From Pseudomonadota bacterium (GTDB taxonomy: Bacteria > Pseudomonadota > Alphaproteobacteria > Rhizobiales > Methylopilaceae): a DNA stretch of 64,000 nt. The translations under genes were made by a program, and so were the position numbers. Every line of letters starts with the position of its first letter. Position 1 is the stretch's first letter. This document shows, in pieces, positions 33,754 through 42,268 of this stretch. Under the pieces are notes generated by a model. The model ran no database searches. It had not been told where the DNA came from and was given only the letters and a program-made list of their open reading frames with translations. Location of the stretch: positions 1 through 64,000 of the forward strand of contig JAEWFF010000013.1 of NCBI GenBank assembly GCA_023388965.1, in the 5' to 3' direction.

Positions 33754-35068
33754 CCGTGCCGTACAGATCGTGTTCGTCGGCATCCTCGATCTCGACGCGC
33801 ACGATGCTGCCGATCTCGATCGGTGTCTGAGCACGTATATGCACCGTGCCGTCGATTTCCGGGGCATCGGCCTTGGTGCGGCCTTCCGCGCCGCCTTCGT
33901 CGTCGGCATCGTCCACGATGACGTCGAGCGTCCGGCCGATCTTCGCGGCCAGCTTGCGTTCTGAAATCGCAGCCTGGCGCTCCATGAAGCGCGCCTGACG
34001 TTCGCGCTTGACCTCATCCGGCACGGGCAAAGCGATGTCGTTCGCCGGTGCGCCGGACACCGGCTCATAGGTAAAGCAGCCGACGCGATCGAGCTGCGCC
34101 TCGTCCAGCCAGTCGAGCAGGATCTCGAAATCCTCTTCCGTCTCGCCGGGGAAGCCGACGATGAAAGTCGAACGGATGGCGATGTCGGGACAGATGTCCC
34201 GCCAGTGCTGAAGGCGCGCCAATGTCTTTTCCTGATGCGCGGGCCGCTTCATGGCGCGCAGGACGTTCGGGCTCGCATGCTGCAGCGGTATGTCGAGATA
34301 GGGCAGGATCTTGCCTTCCGCCATCAGCGGAATGGCCTCGTCGACATGCGGGTAGGGATAGACGTAATGCAGGCGCGTCCATACGCCGAGCGAGCCGAGT
34401 TCGCGGCTGAGATCGAGGAATTTCGTGCGGACCTCGCGGTCCTTCCACATGCTCGCCGCATAGCGGACATCGACGCCATAGGCACTCGTATCCTGCGAGA
34501 TGACGAGGAGTTCCTTGACGCCGGCTTTCACCAGCCGCTCCGCCTCGCGCAGAACATCGCCGGCCGGCCGCGAAACGAGATCGCCGCGAAGATGCGGGAT
34601 GATGCAGAACGAACAGCGGTTGTTGCAGCCTTCCGAAATCTTCAGATAGGCGTAATGACGCGGCGTGAGCTTGAGCCCCTGCGGAGGGACGAGATCGAAG
34701 CGGGGGTCGTGCTTCGGCGGCACTGCCTTGTGAATGGCCGCGACGACGGATTCGTATTTCTGCGGGCCGGTGATGGCCAGAACGTCGGGGAACTGCTCGC
34801 TGATGAGTTCCGGCTCGGCGCCCATACAGCCGGTCACGACGACCTTGCCGTTCTCCGCCATCGCCTCGCCGATGGCCTCCAGGCTTTCGGCCTTGGCGGA
34901 ATCGAGGAAGCCGCAGGTGTTGACGATCACGACATCGGCGCCGGCATAATCCTTCGACAGTTCGTAGCCTTCGGCCCGAAGCTGAGTGATGATGCGCTCG
35001 CTGTCGACCAGAGCCTTGGGACAGCCAAGGCTCACGAGTCCGACGCGTGGGGCGGGCCTGTCGTCCAT
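33743..35068 (-). CDS. rimO: Ribosomal protein S12 methylthiotransferase RimO
   Basis: RimO adds a methylthio group to Asp89 (E. coli numbering) of ribosomal protein S12. The 441-residue protein has the N-terminal cluster cysteines C16 (SLGCPKALVDSE), C52 (NTCGF) and C81 (TGCMGAE), the radical-SAM motif CNNRCSFC (C148, C152, C155) and a C-terminal TRAM domain. SLGCPKALVDSE distinguishes RimO from the tRNA enzyme MiaB. The start at 35068 opens directly on the conserved domain. Two hairpins lie upstream of it on the same strand. Confidence 0.95.
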   Translation of the reverse strand: MDDRPAPRVGLVSLGCPKALVDSERIITQLRAEGYELSKDYAGADVVIVNTCGFLDSAKAESLEAIGEAMAENGKVVVTGCMGAEPELISEQFPDVLAITGPQKYESVVAAIHKAVPPKHDPRFDLVPPQGLKLTPRHYAYLKISEGCNNRCSFCIIPHLRGDLVSRPAGDVLREAERLVKAGVKELLVISQDTSAYGVDVRYAASMWKDREVRTKFLDLSRELGSLGVWTRLHYVYPYPHVDEAIPLMAEGKILPYLDIPLQHASPNVLRAMKRPAHQEKTLARLQHWRDICPDIAIRSTFIVGFPGETEEDFEILLDWLDEAQLDRVGCFTYEPVSGAPANDIALPVPDEVKRERQARFMERQAAISERKLAAKIGRTLDVIVDDADDEGGAEGRTKADAPEIDGTVHIRAQTPIEIGSIVRVEIEDADEHDLYGTVRE

Positions 35069-35094
35069 CGAGAAAATCGTCCGTAAAAAGCGGA

Positions 35095-35114
35095 CGCGGC
35101 CCTTTTGGGCCGCG
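35095..35114 (-). other. Terminator-like hairpin 27 nt ahead of rimO
   Basis: CGCGGCCC TTTT GGGCCGCG is a perfect 8-bp stem with a 4-nt loop. On the minus strand it is followed, 6 nt later, by five T residues, immediately upstream of the rimO start. It could act as an attenuator of rimO or as a second terminator for the upstream gene. Confidence 0.45.
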
Positions 35115-35146
35115 GATGGGAGCCTATACACGCAAGAACCGGCCAA

Positions 35147-35180
35147 GGAAAAGGCCCGCTTTGCAATGGCGGGCCTTCCT
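35147..35180 (-). terminator. Intrinsic terminator of the YciE-type gene
   Basis: On the minus strand AAGGCCCGC and GCGGGCCTT (35169-35177 and 35151-35159) pair perfectly over 9 bp and run into TTTTCC. The structure starts about 27 nt beyond the stop of the YciE-type gene. Confidence 0.75.
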
Positions 35181-35204
35181 TTAGTGACATGAACGCAGAT
35201 TGGC

Positions 35205-35696
35205 TCAGGCTGCCTGCCGGTTCACGGTGTTGAGGGCGATCTCGTTGAGAAGCTGGTCGGCGGCCTTCTCTTCCTCGAGGTTCTGGTCGAGCAGCTTTGC
35301 CGCGTCGGACAGACCGAGCTGCTTGGCCCAGGCGATGAGCGTGCCGTAGCGCGAGATTTCGTAATGTTCGACAGCCTGTCCGCCCGCGAGAAGGGCGGCG
35401 TCGAGCACTTCCGCGTCCTCGATCTCGTCGATGGCTTCCTTGCCTTCCTCGATGAGACCTTCCATCGCCGCGCAAGGCTTGCCCTGGGCTTTCTTGCCCA
35501 CGATCCCGAACACCTGTTCGAGGCGCTGGACCTGGCCTTCGGTTTCCTTGAGATGGTTTTCGAACGCCTTTTTCAGTTCGGGCGTTTCGCTGTTCTTCGC
35601 CATTTTCGGAAGCGCTTTCAGAAGCTGCTTCTCGGCGTGATACATGTCCTTGAGCAGGTGAACGAAAAGATCGTCCATCGATTTGACGGCGGCCAT
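35205..35696 (-). CDS. YciE/YciF-type ferritin-like protein (DUF892)
   Basis: A 163-residue all-helical four-helix bundle of the DUF892 family. SMDDLFVHLLKDMYHAEKQLLKALPKM is the family opening, with the metal-binding Glu/His pattern in DMYHAEKQ and QAVEHYEISRYGTL. Members are ferritin-like stress proteins of unknown chemistry, often induced by osmotic or general stress. The gene is monocistronic here, ending in a strong terminator. No ribosome site stronger than GGAG-like bases is seen. Confidence 0.9.
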   Translation of the reverse strand: MAAVKSMDDLFVHLLKDMYHAEKQLLKALPKMAKNSETPELKKAFENHLKETEGQVQRLEQVFGIVGKKAQGKPCAAMEGLIEEGKEAIDEIEDAEVLDAALLAGGQAVEHYEISRYGTLIAWAKQLGLSDAAKLLDQNLEEEKAADQLLNEIALNTVNRQAA

Positions 35697-35790
35697 GGTG
35701 CTGACTCCGGCGTGGTTGAGGTGCCGGAAGAACGTCCGCTGATCATGCGGGTTCCGTCTCTGACGAGAGAATTGCGAATGGCGGCTTAAG

Positions 35791-36816
35791 TCAGCCGCCG
35801 GTCACCGACATATGACGGCCGACGGCCGGTTTCTGCGCACGGTCGATGACGAAATCGTGCCCCTTGGGCTTGCGCGCAATGGCCGCCTCGATGGCCGCAT
35901 GAAGCGGGCCATCGTCCGCCGAGGCGCGCAGAGGCGCGCGCAGATCGGCGGCGTCTTCCTGGCCGAGGCACATATAGAGCGTGCCCGTACACGTCACACG
36001 GACGCGGTTGCAGCTCTCGCAGAAATTATGCGTCATCGGCGTGATGAAGCCGAGGCGTCCACCTGTCTCCGCGACGCGTACATATCGCGCGGGACCGCCT
36101 GTGCGGTCGGGCAGGTCGGACAGCGTGAAATGGCGTTCCAGCCGCGCGCGGACGAGCGAGAGCGGCAGATATTGGTCCGTGCGGTCCTCGTCGATATCGC
36201 CGAGAGGCATGGTCTCGATCAGCGTCATGTCCATGCCGTGGCCGTGGGCCCAGCCGATCATGGATTCCAGTTCGTCCTCATTGGTCTCTTTCAGCGCGAC
36301 CGTGTTGACCTTGACCTTGAGACCCGCGGCCTGTGCCGCCGCGATACCGTCGAGCACCTGATTGAGGTTGCCTCGGCGCGTGATCTTTCTGAAGAGGGCC
36401 GGATCGAGCGTATCGACCGAGACATTGATGCGGCGCACCCCGGCATCCGCAAGTTCGCGGGCATGGCGCGCGAGCTGGGTTCCATTGGTCGTCAGCGTCA
36501 GCTCGTCGAGTGCGCCGCTGTCGAGATGGCGCGAGAGGGCGCGGATGAGGGTCATCAGATCGCGCCGCACCAGCGGCTCGCCGCCCGTCAGGCGCAGTTT
36601 GCGCACGCCGCGCTGGATGAAGGCCGAACACAGCCGGTCGAGCTCTTCCAGCGTCAGAAGGCTCTTCTTGGGCAGGAAGGTCATGTCCTCGGACATGCAA
36701 TAGACGCAGCGCAGATCGCAGCGATCCGTCACCGAAACGCGCAGATAGGTGATCGCGCGCTGGAACGGATCGATCAGCGGGGCCTTCTGAGGAGAGTCGG
36801 GCAGCACGATGCTCAT
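35791..36816 (-). CDS. moaA: GTP 3',8-cyclase MoaA (molybdenum cofactor synthesis)
   Basis: MoaA is the radical-SAM enzyme that rearranges GTP in the first step of molybdenum-cofactor synthesis. The 341-residue protein has the SAM-cluster motif CDLRCVYC (C33, C37, C40), TGGEPLVRRDL, and the second cluster's cysteines in FCESCNRVRVTC. It ends in the Gly-Gly tail required for MoaA activity (SVTGG). The ATG at 36816 is preferred over a TTG at 36858 for start-codon strength and family length. Neither moaC nor other moa genes are nearby. Confidence 0.94.
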   Translation of the reverse strand: MSIVLPDSPQKAPLIDPFQRAITYLRVSVTDRCDLRCVYCMSEDMTFLPKKSLLTLEELDRLCSAFIQRGVRKLRLTGGEPLVRRDLMTLIRALSRHLDSGALDELTLTTNGTQLARHARELADAGVRRINVSVDTLDPALFRKITRRGNLNQVLDGIAAAQAAGLKVKVNTVALKETNEDELESMIGWAHGHGMDMTLIETMPLGDIDEDRTDQYLPLSLVRARLERHFTLSDLPDRTGGPARYVRVAETGGRLGFITPMTHNFCESCNRVRVTCTGTLYMCLGQEDAADLRAPLRASADDGPLHAAIEAAIARKPKGHDFVIDRAQKPAVGRHMSVTGG

Positions 36817-36888
36817 TGGAATAGATTTAAGCCTTGCCGCAAACGGGTTCAATGCCAAGGCATTTTAGCAGAGCCTTCCAGCATCCGC

Positions 36889-37977
36889 CTAATGAGCGCC
36901 GAGGCGGCCCTGTCGCGCCTTGATCCTGCGTTTCAGGGCGAGTTTTGCGCGTTCCGCCCAGACGGGAGCATGCCCGGCACCGTTATGGGCGGCGAGGCCG
37001 ATCGTCATGGGCGTGACCATGTCGCACAGATCCATCTTGTAAGGCTCGTCGCCCACCGCGAAATCCAGAGCCCTGTGGCCTTCGGAGATGGCATCCTCGA
37101 TCACGCGGTTCAAAAGCAGCCGGCCGGGCGAATGGCGTGCCGTCGGGCCGGGCTCATAAGCCATCTGATAGAGAATCGGATAGCTGCCGTTCTCGATCCG
37201 GTAGGCGAGGGCGATCGGGACATCATTCTGCGTCATGGCGTAGATTCGCGCGCGCTCCGGATGTTCGGCCGCGAAACGGACGAGAAACTCGCGATTGCGA
37301 CCGCTGGCGAGATTGTTGCGTCCGCCGGACGCGTGCACCTGGTCAGATTTCAGGCGCAGCAGAAGCTCCGCATGTTTCCGCACGGCCTGCGCACCCGAAA
37401 TGCGATGGATATCGATGGGGCCTTCCTGCGCCAGCCAGCGCTCCTTTTTCCGCAAGGTCTTGCGCGTGGCTGGCGAATGCAGGCTTTCGTAAAAGCTCTC
37501 CCAATCGCTTCCAAGCGTCAACGCATAGGCGGAAGTGGGCTCGACGGTCGCGTTCCAGTGCGCGAAAGGATTGCTCTCGCCGCCGACGAAACCCGGCTGG
37601 CGCCGCAGCACGCTTGCCGAAACCCCGCCCAGCACCCCGCGGACATCGCTCCAGATGCGCTCGACAGCTTCCGGGGTCAGCGCACGACGCAGATCGTCCG
37701 CGATCAACGGCATGTTGTAATTGTTGAGGGCCTGACCGAACCAGGTCAGGGCGCCCATCCGCAGCCGCAGAGCGGCAATGAATTGCAGTTCTCCGGCGGC
37801 GCTGCGGCCGCAGACGAAAACGGCGCCATCGCCGCCCTGAACCTCGTGAAAGAGCCGGACCCAGTCATAGCTCTGGAATGGCGTGCCGAATCCGCGGGTT
37901 TCGAGCGCGCGCCATTCGCTTTCCAGCGGCTCCGGCGTGTGCACGACGGTCCAATCCGTAGGCAGGTCCGGCGACAT
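36889..37977 (-). CDS. GNAT-type acetyltransferase of the CelD/BcsL group
   Basis: A 362-residue protein with a duplicated GNAT fold, as in proteins annotated as cellulose-biosynthesis acetyltransferases (CelD/BcsL) and FemAB-like enzymes. Recognisable blocks are TPFQSYDWVRLFHEV near residue 30 and the C-terminal LAYRIENGSYPILYQMAYEP and LLLNRVIEDAISEGHRALDFAVGDEPYK. Its acceptor is unknown, and no cellulose or polysaccharide genes are adjacent. The start at 37977 removes a 24-residue non-conserved extension. An AT-rich stretch near 38070-38100 may hold its promoter. Confidence 0.75.
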   Translation of the reverse strand: MSPDLPTDWTVVHTPEPLESEWRALETRGFGTPFQSYDWVRLFHEVQGGDGAVFVCGRSAAGELQFIAALRLRMGALTWFGQALNNYNMPLIADDLRRALTPEAVERIWSDVRGVLGGVSASVLRRQPGFVGGESNPFAHWNATVEPTSAYALTLGSDWESFYESLHSPATRKTLRKKERWLAQEGPIDIHRISGAQAVRKHAELLLRLKSDQVHASGGRNNLASGRNREFLVRFAAEHPERARIYAMTQNDVPIALAYRIENGSYPILYQMAYEPGPTARHSPGRLLLNRVIEDAISEGHRALDFAVGDEPYKMDLCDMVTPMTIGLAAHNGAGHAPVWAERAKLALKRRIKARQGRLGAH

Positions 37978-38100
37978 ACGAGATTCAAATTCCCTGTTCC
38001 GGGACAAGCCTAGACAGGGATGTTTAAGAATTTGGGTGCTGGCGGGCACCGGTCTGGCCGTGCACTAAGTGCTTCTATAAAATTCTTTTAACCCAATAAG

Positions 38101-39420
38101 TTAGATCGCCCCCACCGCATATCCACCATTCTCGTCCGGCAGCGTTCCGGTTTCGGCCCAATCGAGCATCTCGATCGTGTGTAAGATCGGAATGCCGGTG
38201 CCCTGCGCGATCTGGGTTATGCAGCCGATATTGCCGGCGGCGATAAAATCCGGGCGGGTCTTCTCGATATTCGCGACCTTGCGGTCCAGCAGGCGGCGCG
38301 ACAGGTCCGGCTGGAGCATATTGTAGGTACCCGCCGAGCCGCAGCAGATATGGCCTTCGGGAATATCCCTGACCTCGAAGCCGGCGCGCTTCAGCAGGTC
38401 TTTGGGCGCATTTTTCACCTGCTGGCCGTGCTGCAGCGAGCAGGCTGAATGATAGGCGACGATCTTGCCGTTGGCGGGGGCCGGCGGGACGGGAAGGTCG
38501 ATCAGGAATTCGCTGATGTCGCGCGCCGCCGCCGACACCCGCGCGGCCTTTTCAGCATAGGCCGGGTCTTCGCGCAGCATGAAGCCGTAATCCTTGATCG
38601 TCGTGCCGCAGCCGGACGCGGTGACGAGGATCGCATCGAGCCCTTCGCCATCCATCTCCGCGATCCAGGCATCCACATTGCGCCGCGCGGCGGCGAGCGA
38701 TTCATGTTCGCGGCCCATATGATGGACGAGGGCGCCGCAGCAGGTTTCGCCCTTCGCCAGCACGACCTCGACGCCGTGGCGCGTGAGATAGCGGATCGCC
38801 GCGTCGTTCGTGGCCGGCCGCAGGACGGGCTGCGCGCACCCGGTCAGAAGCGCGACGCGCGCCCGTTTCGGCGCGGCTGTACTGATGACCTGCGGGTCTT
38901 CGTAGTGTGAACGGGCGGGAATCGATCTCGGCGCCAGCGCAAGCATGGACCTCAGTTCGGCGCTGCCGGGAACAAGGGCGAGCAGCGGCGCCAGCGGCCG
39001 CGCCAACGATGCCAGTGTAAGGGCGCCCCGGAACCTCTTGCGATGCGGCAGAACCGCGGCGAGCAGATTGCGGAGCAACCTTTCGCGCAACGGGCGCTTA
39101 TAGGTCCGCGCGATATGCACGCGCGCATGATCGACAAGGTGCATGTAATGCACGCCGGACGGGCATGTCGTCATGCAGGACAGGCACGAAAGACAGCGGT
39201 CGATATGCGTCACCACATCCTTGGTCGCCGCCCGGTCGTTTTCGAGCATGTCCTTGATGAGGTAGATCCGGCCGCGTGGGCTGTCGAGTTCGTCGCCCAG
39301 CAGAAGATAGGTCGGACAGGTCGCCGTGCAGAAACCGCAATGCACGCAGCTGCGGATGATCTTCTCCGCGACCTTGATGTCGGGGTCGGCCAGTTGCGCA
39401 AGCGAGAAATTCGTCTGCAC
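38101..39420 (-). CDS. glcF: Glycolate oxidase iron-sulfur subunit GlcF
   Basis: Electron-transfer subunit of glycolate oxidase, which converts glycolate to glyoxylate at the inner membrane. 439 residues: two 4Fe-4S motifs (CVHCGFCTATCP, CLSCLSCMTTCP) and two CCG domains (ETCCGALVHH, HICCGSAGTY). The GTG at 39420 was chosen because it gives the family start VQTNFSLAQ, directly follows the glcE stop, and has GAGGG 8 nt upstream. An ATG at 39435 lies inside glcE and has no ribosome site. It is the last gene of glcDEF. Confidence 0.95.
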   Translation of the reverse strand: MQTNFSLAQLADPDIKVAEKIIRSCVHCGFCTATCPTYLLLGDELDSPRGRIYLIKDMLENDRAATKDVVTHIDRCLSCLSCMTTCPSGVHYMHLVDHARVHIARTYKRPLRERLLRNLLAAVLPHRKRFRGALTLASLARPLAPLLALVPGSAELRSMLALAPRSIPARSHYEDPQVISTAAPKRARVALLTGCAQPVLRPATNDAAIRYLTRHGVEVVLAKGETCCGALVHHMGREHESLAAARRNVDAWIAEMDGEGLDAILVTASGCGTTIKDYGFMLREDPAYAEKAARVSAAARDISEFLIDLPVPPAPANGKIVAYHSACSLQHGQQVKNAPKDLLKRAGFEVRDIPEGHICCGSAGTYNMLQPDLSRRLLDRKVANIEKTRPDFIAAGNIGCITQIAQGTGIPILHTIEMLDWAETGTLPDENGGYAVGAI

Positions 39421-39421
39421 G

Positions 39422-40594
39422 TCAGATGCCCTCATACATGATCGACGGATTGAGAATCCGTTTCGGATCGACGCTGCGTTTGATGCGTTCCGTCAGTGCG
39501 CGAAGCGCCGGGTCGAGCGGTTGAAAGACGTGGGTCGCGCGCCGCAATTCGTCGGAGCCGCGCATGAGAGTCGCATGGCCACCGAGCGTGGCCAGAGCCG
39601 CGCGGATGGTGGCAGCACCGGCATCGGCGTGCTCGGAGACGGCAAGCCAGACCAGCCCGCCCGACCAGTCGTAAAAATGCGCCGCAATGCCGATATCAGC
39701 AACGGCCGAGACGAATCTCGACCCGTCGGTTGGCCTAACGGAGATGCGCCAGATCGCATGTTCGAACGGCTCCGCGACAGGTCCGGCATCGCGTATGTAT
39801 GACCAGCGCGCCGCGGACTCATCTCCCGCAAGCACGTGCGCCGGGGCTTTTGCCGCAAAGAGGCCGCGGACAAGCTCCAGCCGCTCCTCGACCGATGGCA
39901 CGAAGCCTTCGAGCCGCAACAAAGTCTGCGGCGGTGCATCGCCGCGGCCGGGCAGGTGCGCCGCGCCGGATATTTCGTAGGGCGAGCCCATGGCCTGAGT
40001 CAGAGCCGCAACCGCATCCGCATCGTTCAGCCCTTCGAGAACGAGGGTTGCGGAATGTTCTGGGCGAGGCAGAACCTTGAACGTGATCTCGCTGAGAATT
40101 CCGAGCGAGCCGTAGGCACCGCAGGAAAGCTTCACGAGATCGAGCCCGGTGACGTTCTTCATCACGCGGCCGCCGGATTTGATGACCTCGCCAGACCCGT
40201 TGACGAAACGCACGCCGATAATGCTGTCGCGCGCGGCGCCGGCCTGGATGCGGCGGGGACCGGATATGTTGCAGGCGGCCACGGCCCCGAAGGTCGGTTC
40301 GCCCGTTGTGCCGTACAACAGGCGATGATCGGCCGGCTCGAACGGCAGCATCTGCTTCTTCTCGGCGAGAATCTGTTTGATGAGCGCGACCGGCGTTCCG
40401 GCGCGCACGGACATGACCATCTCGGCCGGCTCGTACAGAACCACGCCGGAATGTGCCGACAGCGAAAGCGTCGTGTGCGCTTCGACCGGGCGTCCCAGAC
40501 CGCGTCGTGTGCCGTTGCCGCGGACGCGGACGGGAGCGCCGGAGCGCACGATCTCCGCGATTTCCTGCTCGGATGTCGGCACGAGATCAGTCAT
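39422..40594 (-). CDS. glcE: Glycolate oxidase FAD-binding subunit GlcE
   Basis: A 390-residue FAD-binding subunit that partners GlcD in glycolate oxidase. The FAD-binding type-4 domain begins VRVRGNGTRRGLGRP and contains SVRAGTPVALIKQILAEKKQMLPFEP, YGTTGEPTFGAVAACNISGP and GGRVMKNVTGLDLVKLSCGAYG. It lacks the C-terminal oxidase domain of GlcD, as is normal. The start overlaps the glcD stop by 8 nt. Together with glcD and glcF it lets the cell use or detoxify glycolate. Confidence 0.94.
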   Translation of the reverse strand: MTDLVPTSEQEIAEIVRSGAPVRVRGNGTRRGLGRPVEAHTTLSLSAHSGVVLYEPAEMVMSVRAGTPVALIKQILAEKKQMLPFEPADHRLLYGTTGEPTFGAVAACNISGPRRIQAGAARDSIIGVRFVNGSGEVIKSGGRVMKNVTGLDLVKLSCGAYGSLGILSEITFKVLPRPEHSATLVLEGLNDADAVAALTQAMGSPYEISGAAHLPGRGDAPPQTLLRLEGFVPSVEERLELVRGLFAAKAPAHVLAGDESAARWSYIRDAGPVAEPFEHAIWRISVRPTDGSRFVSAVADIGIAAHFYDWSGGLVWLAVSEHADAGAATIRAALATLGGHATLMRGSDELRRATHVFQPLDPALRALTERIKRSVDPKRILNPSIMYEGI

Positions 40595-42035
40595 TGGCTA
40601 CGGCCTCGCGCGGCAGATCGAGCGGAAAGACTTTTGCCGGATTGAGAAGCCAGCCGGGATCGAACGCGGCGCGGATGCGCATCTGCTGATCGAGATCGGT
40701 GTCGGAGAACTGGTGGCGCATCAGCTCACGCTTTTCGATGCCGACGCCATGTTCGCCCGTCAGGCAGCCGCCGACTTCGACGCAGAGCTTCAGAATGTCG
40801 TTGCCGGCTTCCTCGGCTTTGCGCTGCTCGTCCGGATCGTTGATGTTGTACATGATCAGCGGGTGCATGTTGCCGTCGCCGGCGTGGAATACGTTGGCTG
40901 CACGCAGGCCGTAATGCCTGACGATTTCCTCAGTGCGGCGCAGAACATAAGAGAGCTGCCCCGTCGGGACGGTTCCGTCCATGCAGATATAATCCGCGAT
41001 GCGGCCCGTCGCGCCGAAGGCCGATTTGCGGCCTTTCCAGATCAGCGCAGCCTCCATCGCCGACTGCGATTCCCGCACGACGCGCACATCATAACGGCGC
41101 GCGATCTCGACGATGCGCGCAAGCTGCGCCTCGATCTCGTTCGGTGTGCCTTCGACCTCGACGATCAGAAGCGCCCCGACATCGAGCGGATAGCCGGCCT
41201 TGGCATAGGCCTCCGAAATCTCGATGGCGAGCTTGTCCATGAACTCGATCGCAACCGGAATGATCCCGGATTCGATGATTGCGGCAACGCACGCGCCCGC
41301 GCTTTCGCTGTCGTCGAATCCGAACATCACGGGCTGAACGGCCGGGGCGGCCGGCAATATGCGTACAACGGCTTCCGTCACGACGCCGAGCTGTCCTTCG
41401 GAGCCTGTGATGAGGCCGAGAATGTCCAGACCGCCGCTGTCGAGCGCGGGGCCGCCGATATCCACGACGGTGCCGTCGATCAGCACCATCTTCACGCCGA
41501 GAAGATTGTTCGTGGTGACGCCGTATTTGAGACAATGCGCGCCGCCCGAATTCATGCCGATATTGCCGGCAATCGTGCAGGCGAGCTGGGAGGAGGGGTC
41601 CGGCGCATAGAAAAACCCGTCCGCCGAGACGGCGTTTGTAATGGCGAGATTGGTGATGCCGGCTTCGACGCGCATATAGCGGTTGGAATAATCCACCTCC
41701 AGCACGCGGCTCATCCTGGAGACGCCGATGACGATGGCGTCCTCCTGCGGGATTGCCCCGCCGGAAAGCGATGTCCCCGCGCCGCGGGGCACCACCTTCA
41801 CTCCCGCCGAATGGCAATAGGCCATGACGGCGCTGACCTCTTCGGTCGTTCGCGGGAGAACGACGGCCAGCGGCAGGCGGCGATAGGCCGTCAGCCCGTC
41901 GGTCTCATAGGCCCGCATTTCGTATTCGGACGTGATGAGGCTTTGCGGCTCGACCAGAGCGGCCAGCGCGTCGATGATATCCTGCCGCCGGGCCAGAATG
42001 GCCGGGTCCGGAGCAGGAAAGGCGATAGCGCTCAT
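40587..42035 (-). CDS. glcD: Glycolate oxidase catalytic subunit GlcD
   Basis: A 482-residue flavoprotein of the FAD-linked (VAO-type) oxidase family. FAD-binding blocks are VVPRGAGTSLSGGAIP and DPSSQLACTIAGNIGMNSGG; the C-terminal oxidase domain includes VFHAGDGNMHPLIMYN and CVEVGGCLTGEHGVGIEK. It oxidises glycolate (some members D-lactate) and passes electrons to GlcE/GlcF. The ATG at 42035 follows GAGAGA; an ATG 36 nt further upstream adds only non-conserved residues. It is the first gene of the operon; no GlcC-type regulator lies alongside. Confidence 0.94.
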   Translation of the reverse strand: MSAIAFPAPDPAILARRQDIIDALAALVEPQSLITSEYEMRAYETDGLTAYRRLPLAVVLPRTTEEVSAVMAYCHSAGVKVVPRGAGTSLSGGAIPQEDAIVIGVSRMSRVLEVDYSNRYMRVEAGITNLAITNAVSADGFFYAPDPSSQLACTIAGNIGMNSGGAHCLKYGVTTNNLLGVKMVLIDGTVVDIGGPALDSGGLDILGLITGSEGQLGVVTEAVVRILPAAPAVQPVMFGFDDSESAGACVAAIIESGIIPVAIEFMDKLAIEISEAYAKAGYPLDVGALLIVEVEGTPNEIEAQLARIVEIARRYDVRVVRESQSAMEAALIWKGRKSAFGATGRIADYICMDGTVPTGQLSYVLRRTEEIVRHYGLRAANVFHAGDGNMHPLIMYNINDPDEQRKAEEAGNDILKLCVEVGGCLTGEHGVGIEKRELMRHQFSDTDLDQQMRIRAAFDPGWLLNPAKVFPLDLPREAVAND

Positions 42036-42214
42036 CGTCGTCTCTCGTTCATTGCCGGGGCCGAAGCCCATGATCGCACTTTACGATAACTCCAAGGAAG
42101 CGGATGTTCAGCCTTGCGTGAAGGGTCTGCCAGCAATTTATCGTTGCGATCTGCCTCCTGACGGGTTCGAGGGATCGAATTCTCCGCTCAAAGCCGCCCG
42201 CGCCACCCGGAAAC

Positions 42215-42247
42215 AAAAAAGGGGAGCCCGTTTCGGGGCCCCCTTTT
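42215..42247 (-). terminator. Intrinsic terminator downstream of the ketopantoate-reductase-like gene
   Basis: On the minus strand GGGGGCCC CGAAAC GGGCTCCCC runs into TTTTTTG. It starts about 22 nt after the stop at 42269. The remaining spacer to glcD (42036-42214) shows no gene. Confidence 0.8.
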
Positions 42248-42268
42248 CGTACGATTTGAGCCGCTGGA

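Noticed and set aside
35812..38013. 733-codon plus-strand open frame opposite moaA and the acetyltransferase
   Set aside because: No recognisable domain, and both genes on the other strand have clear motifs.
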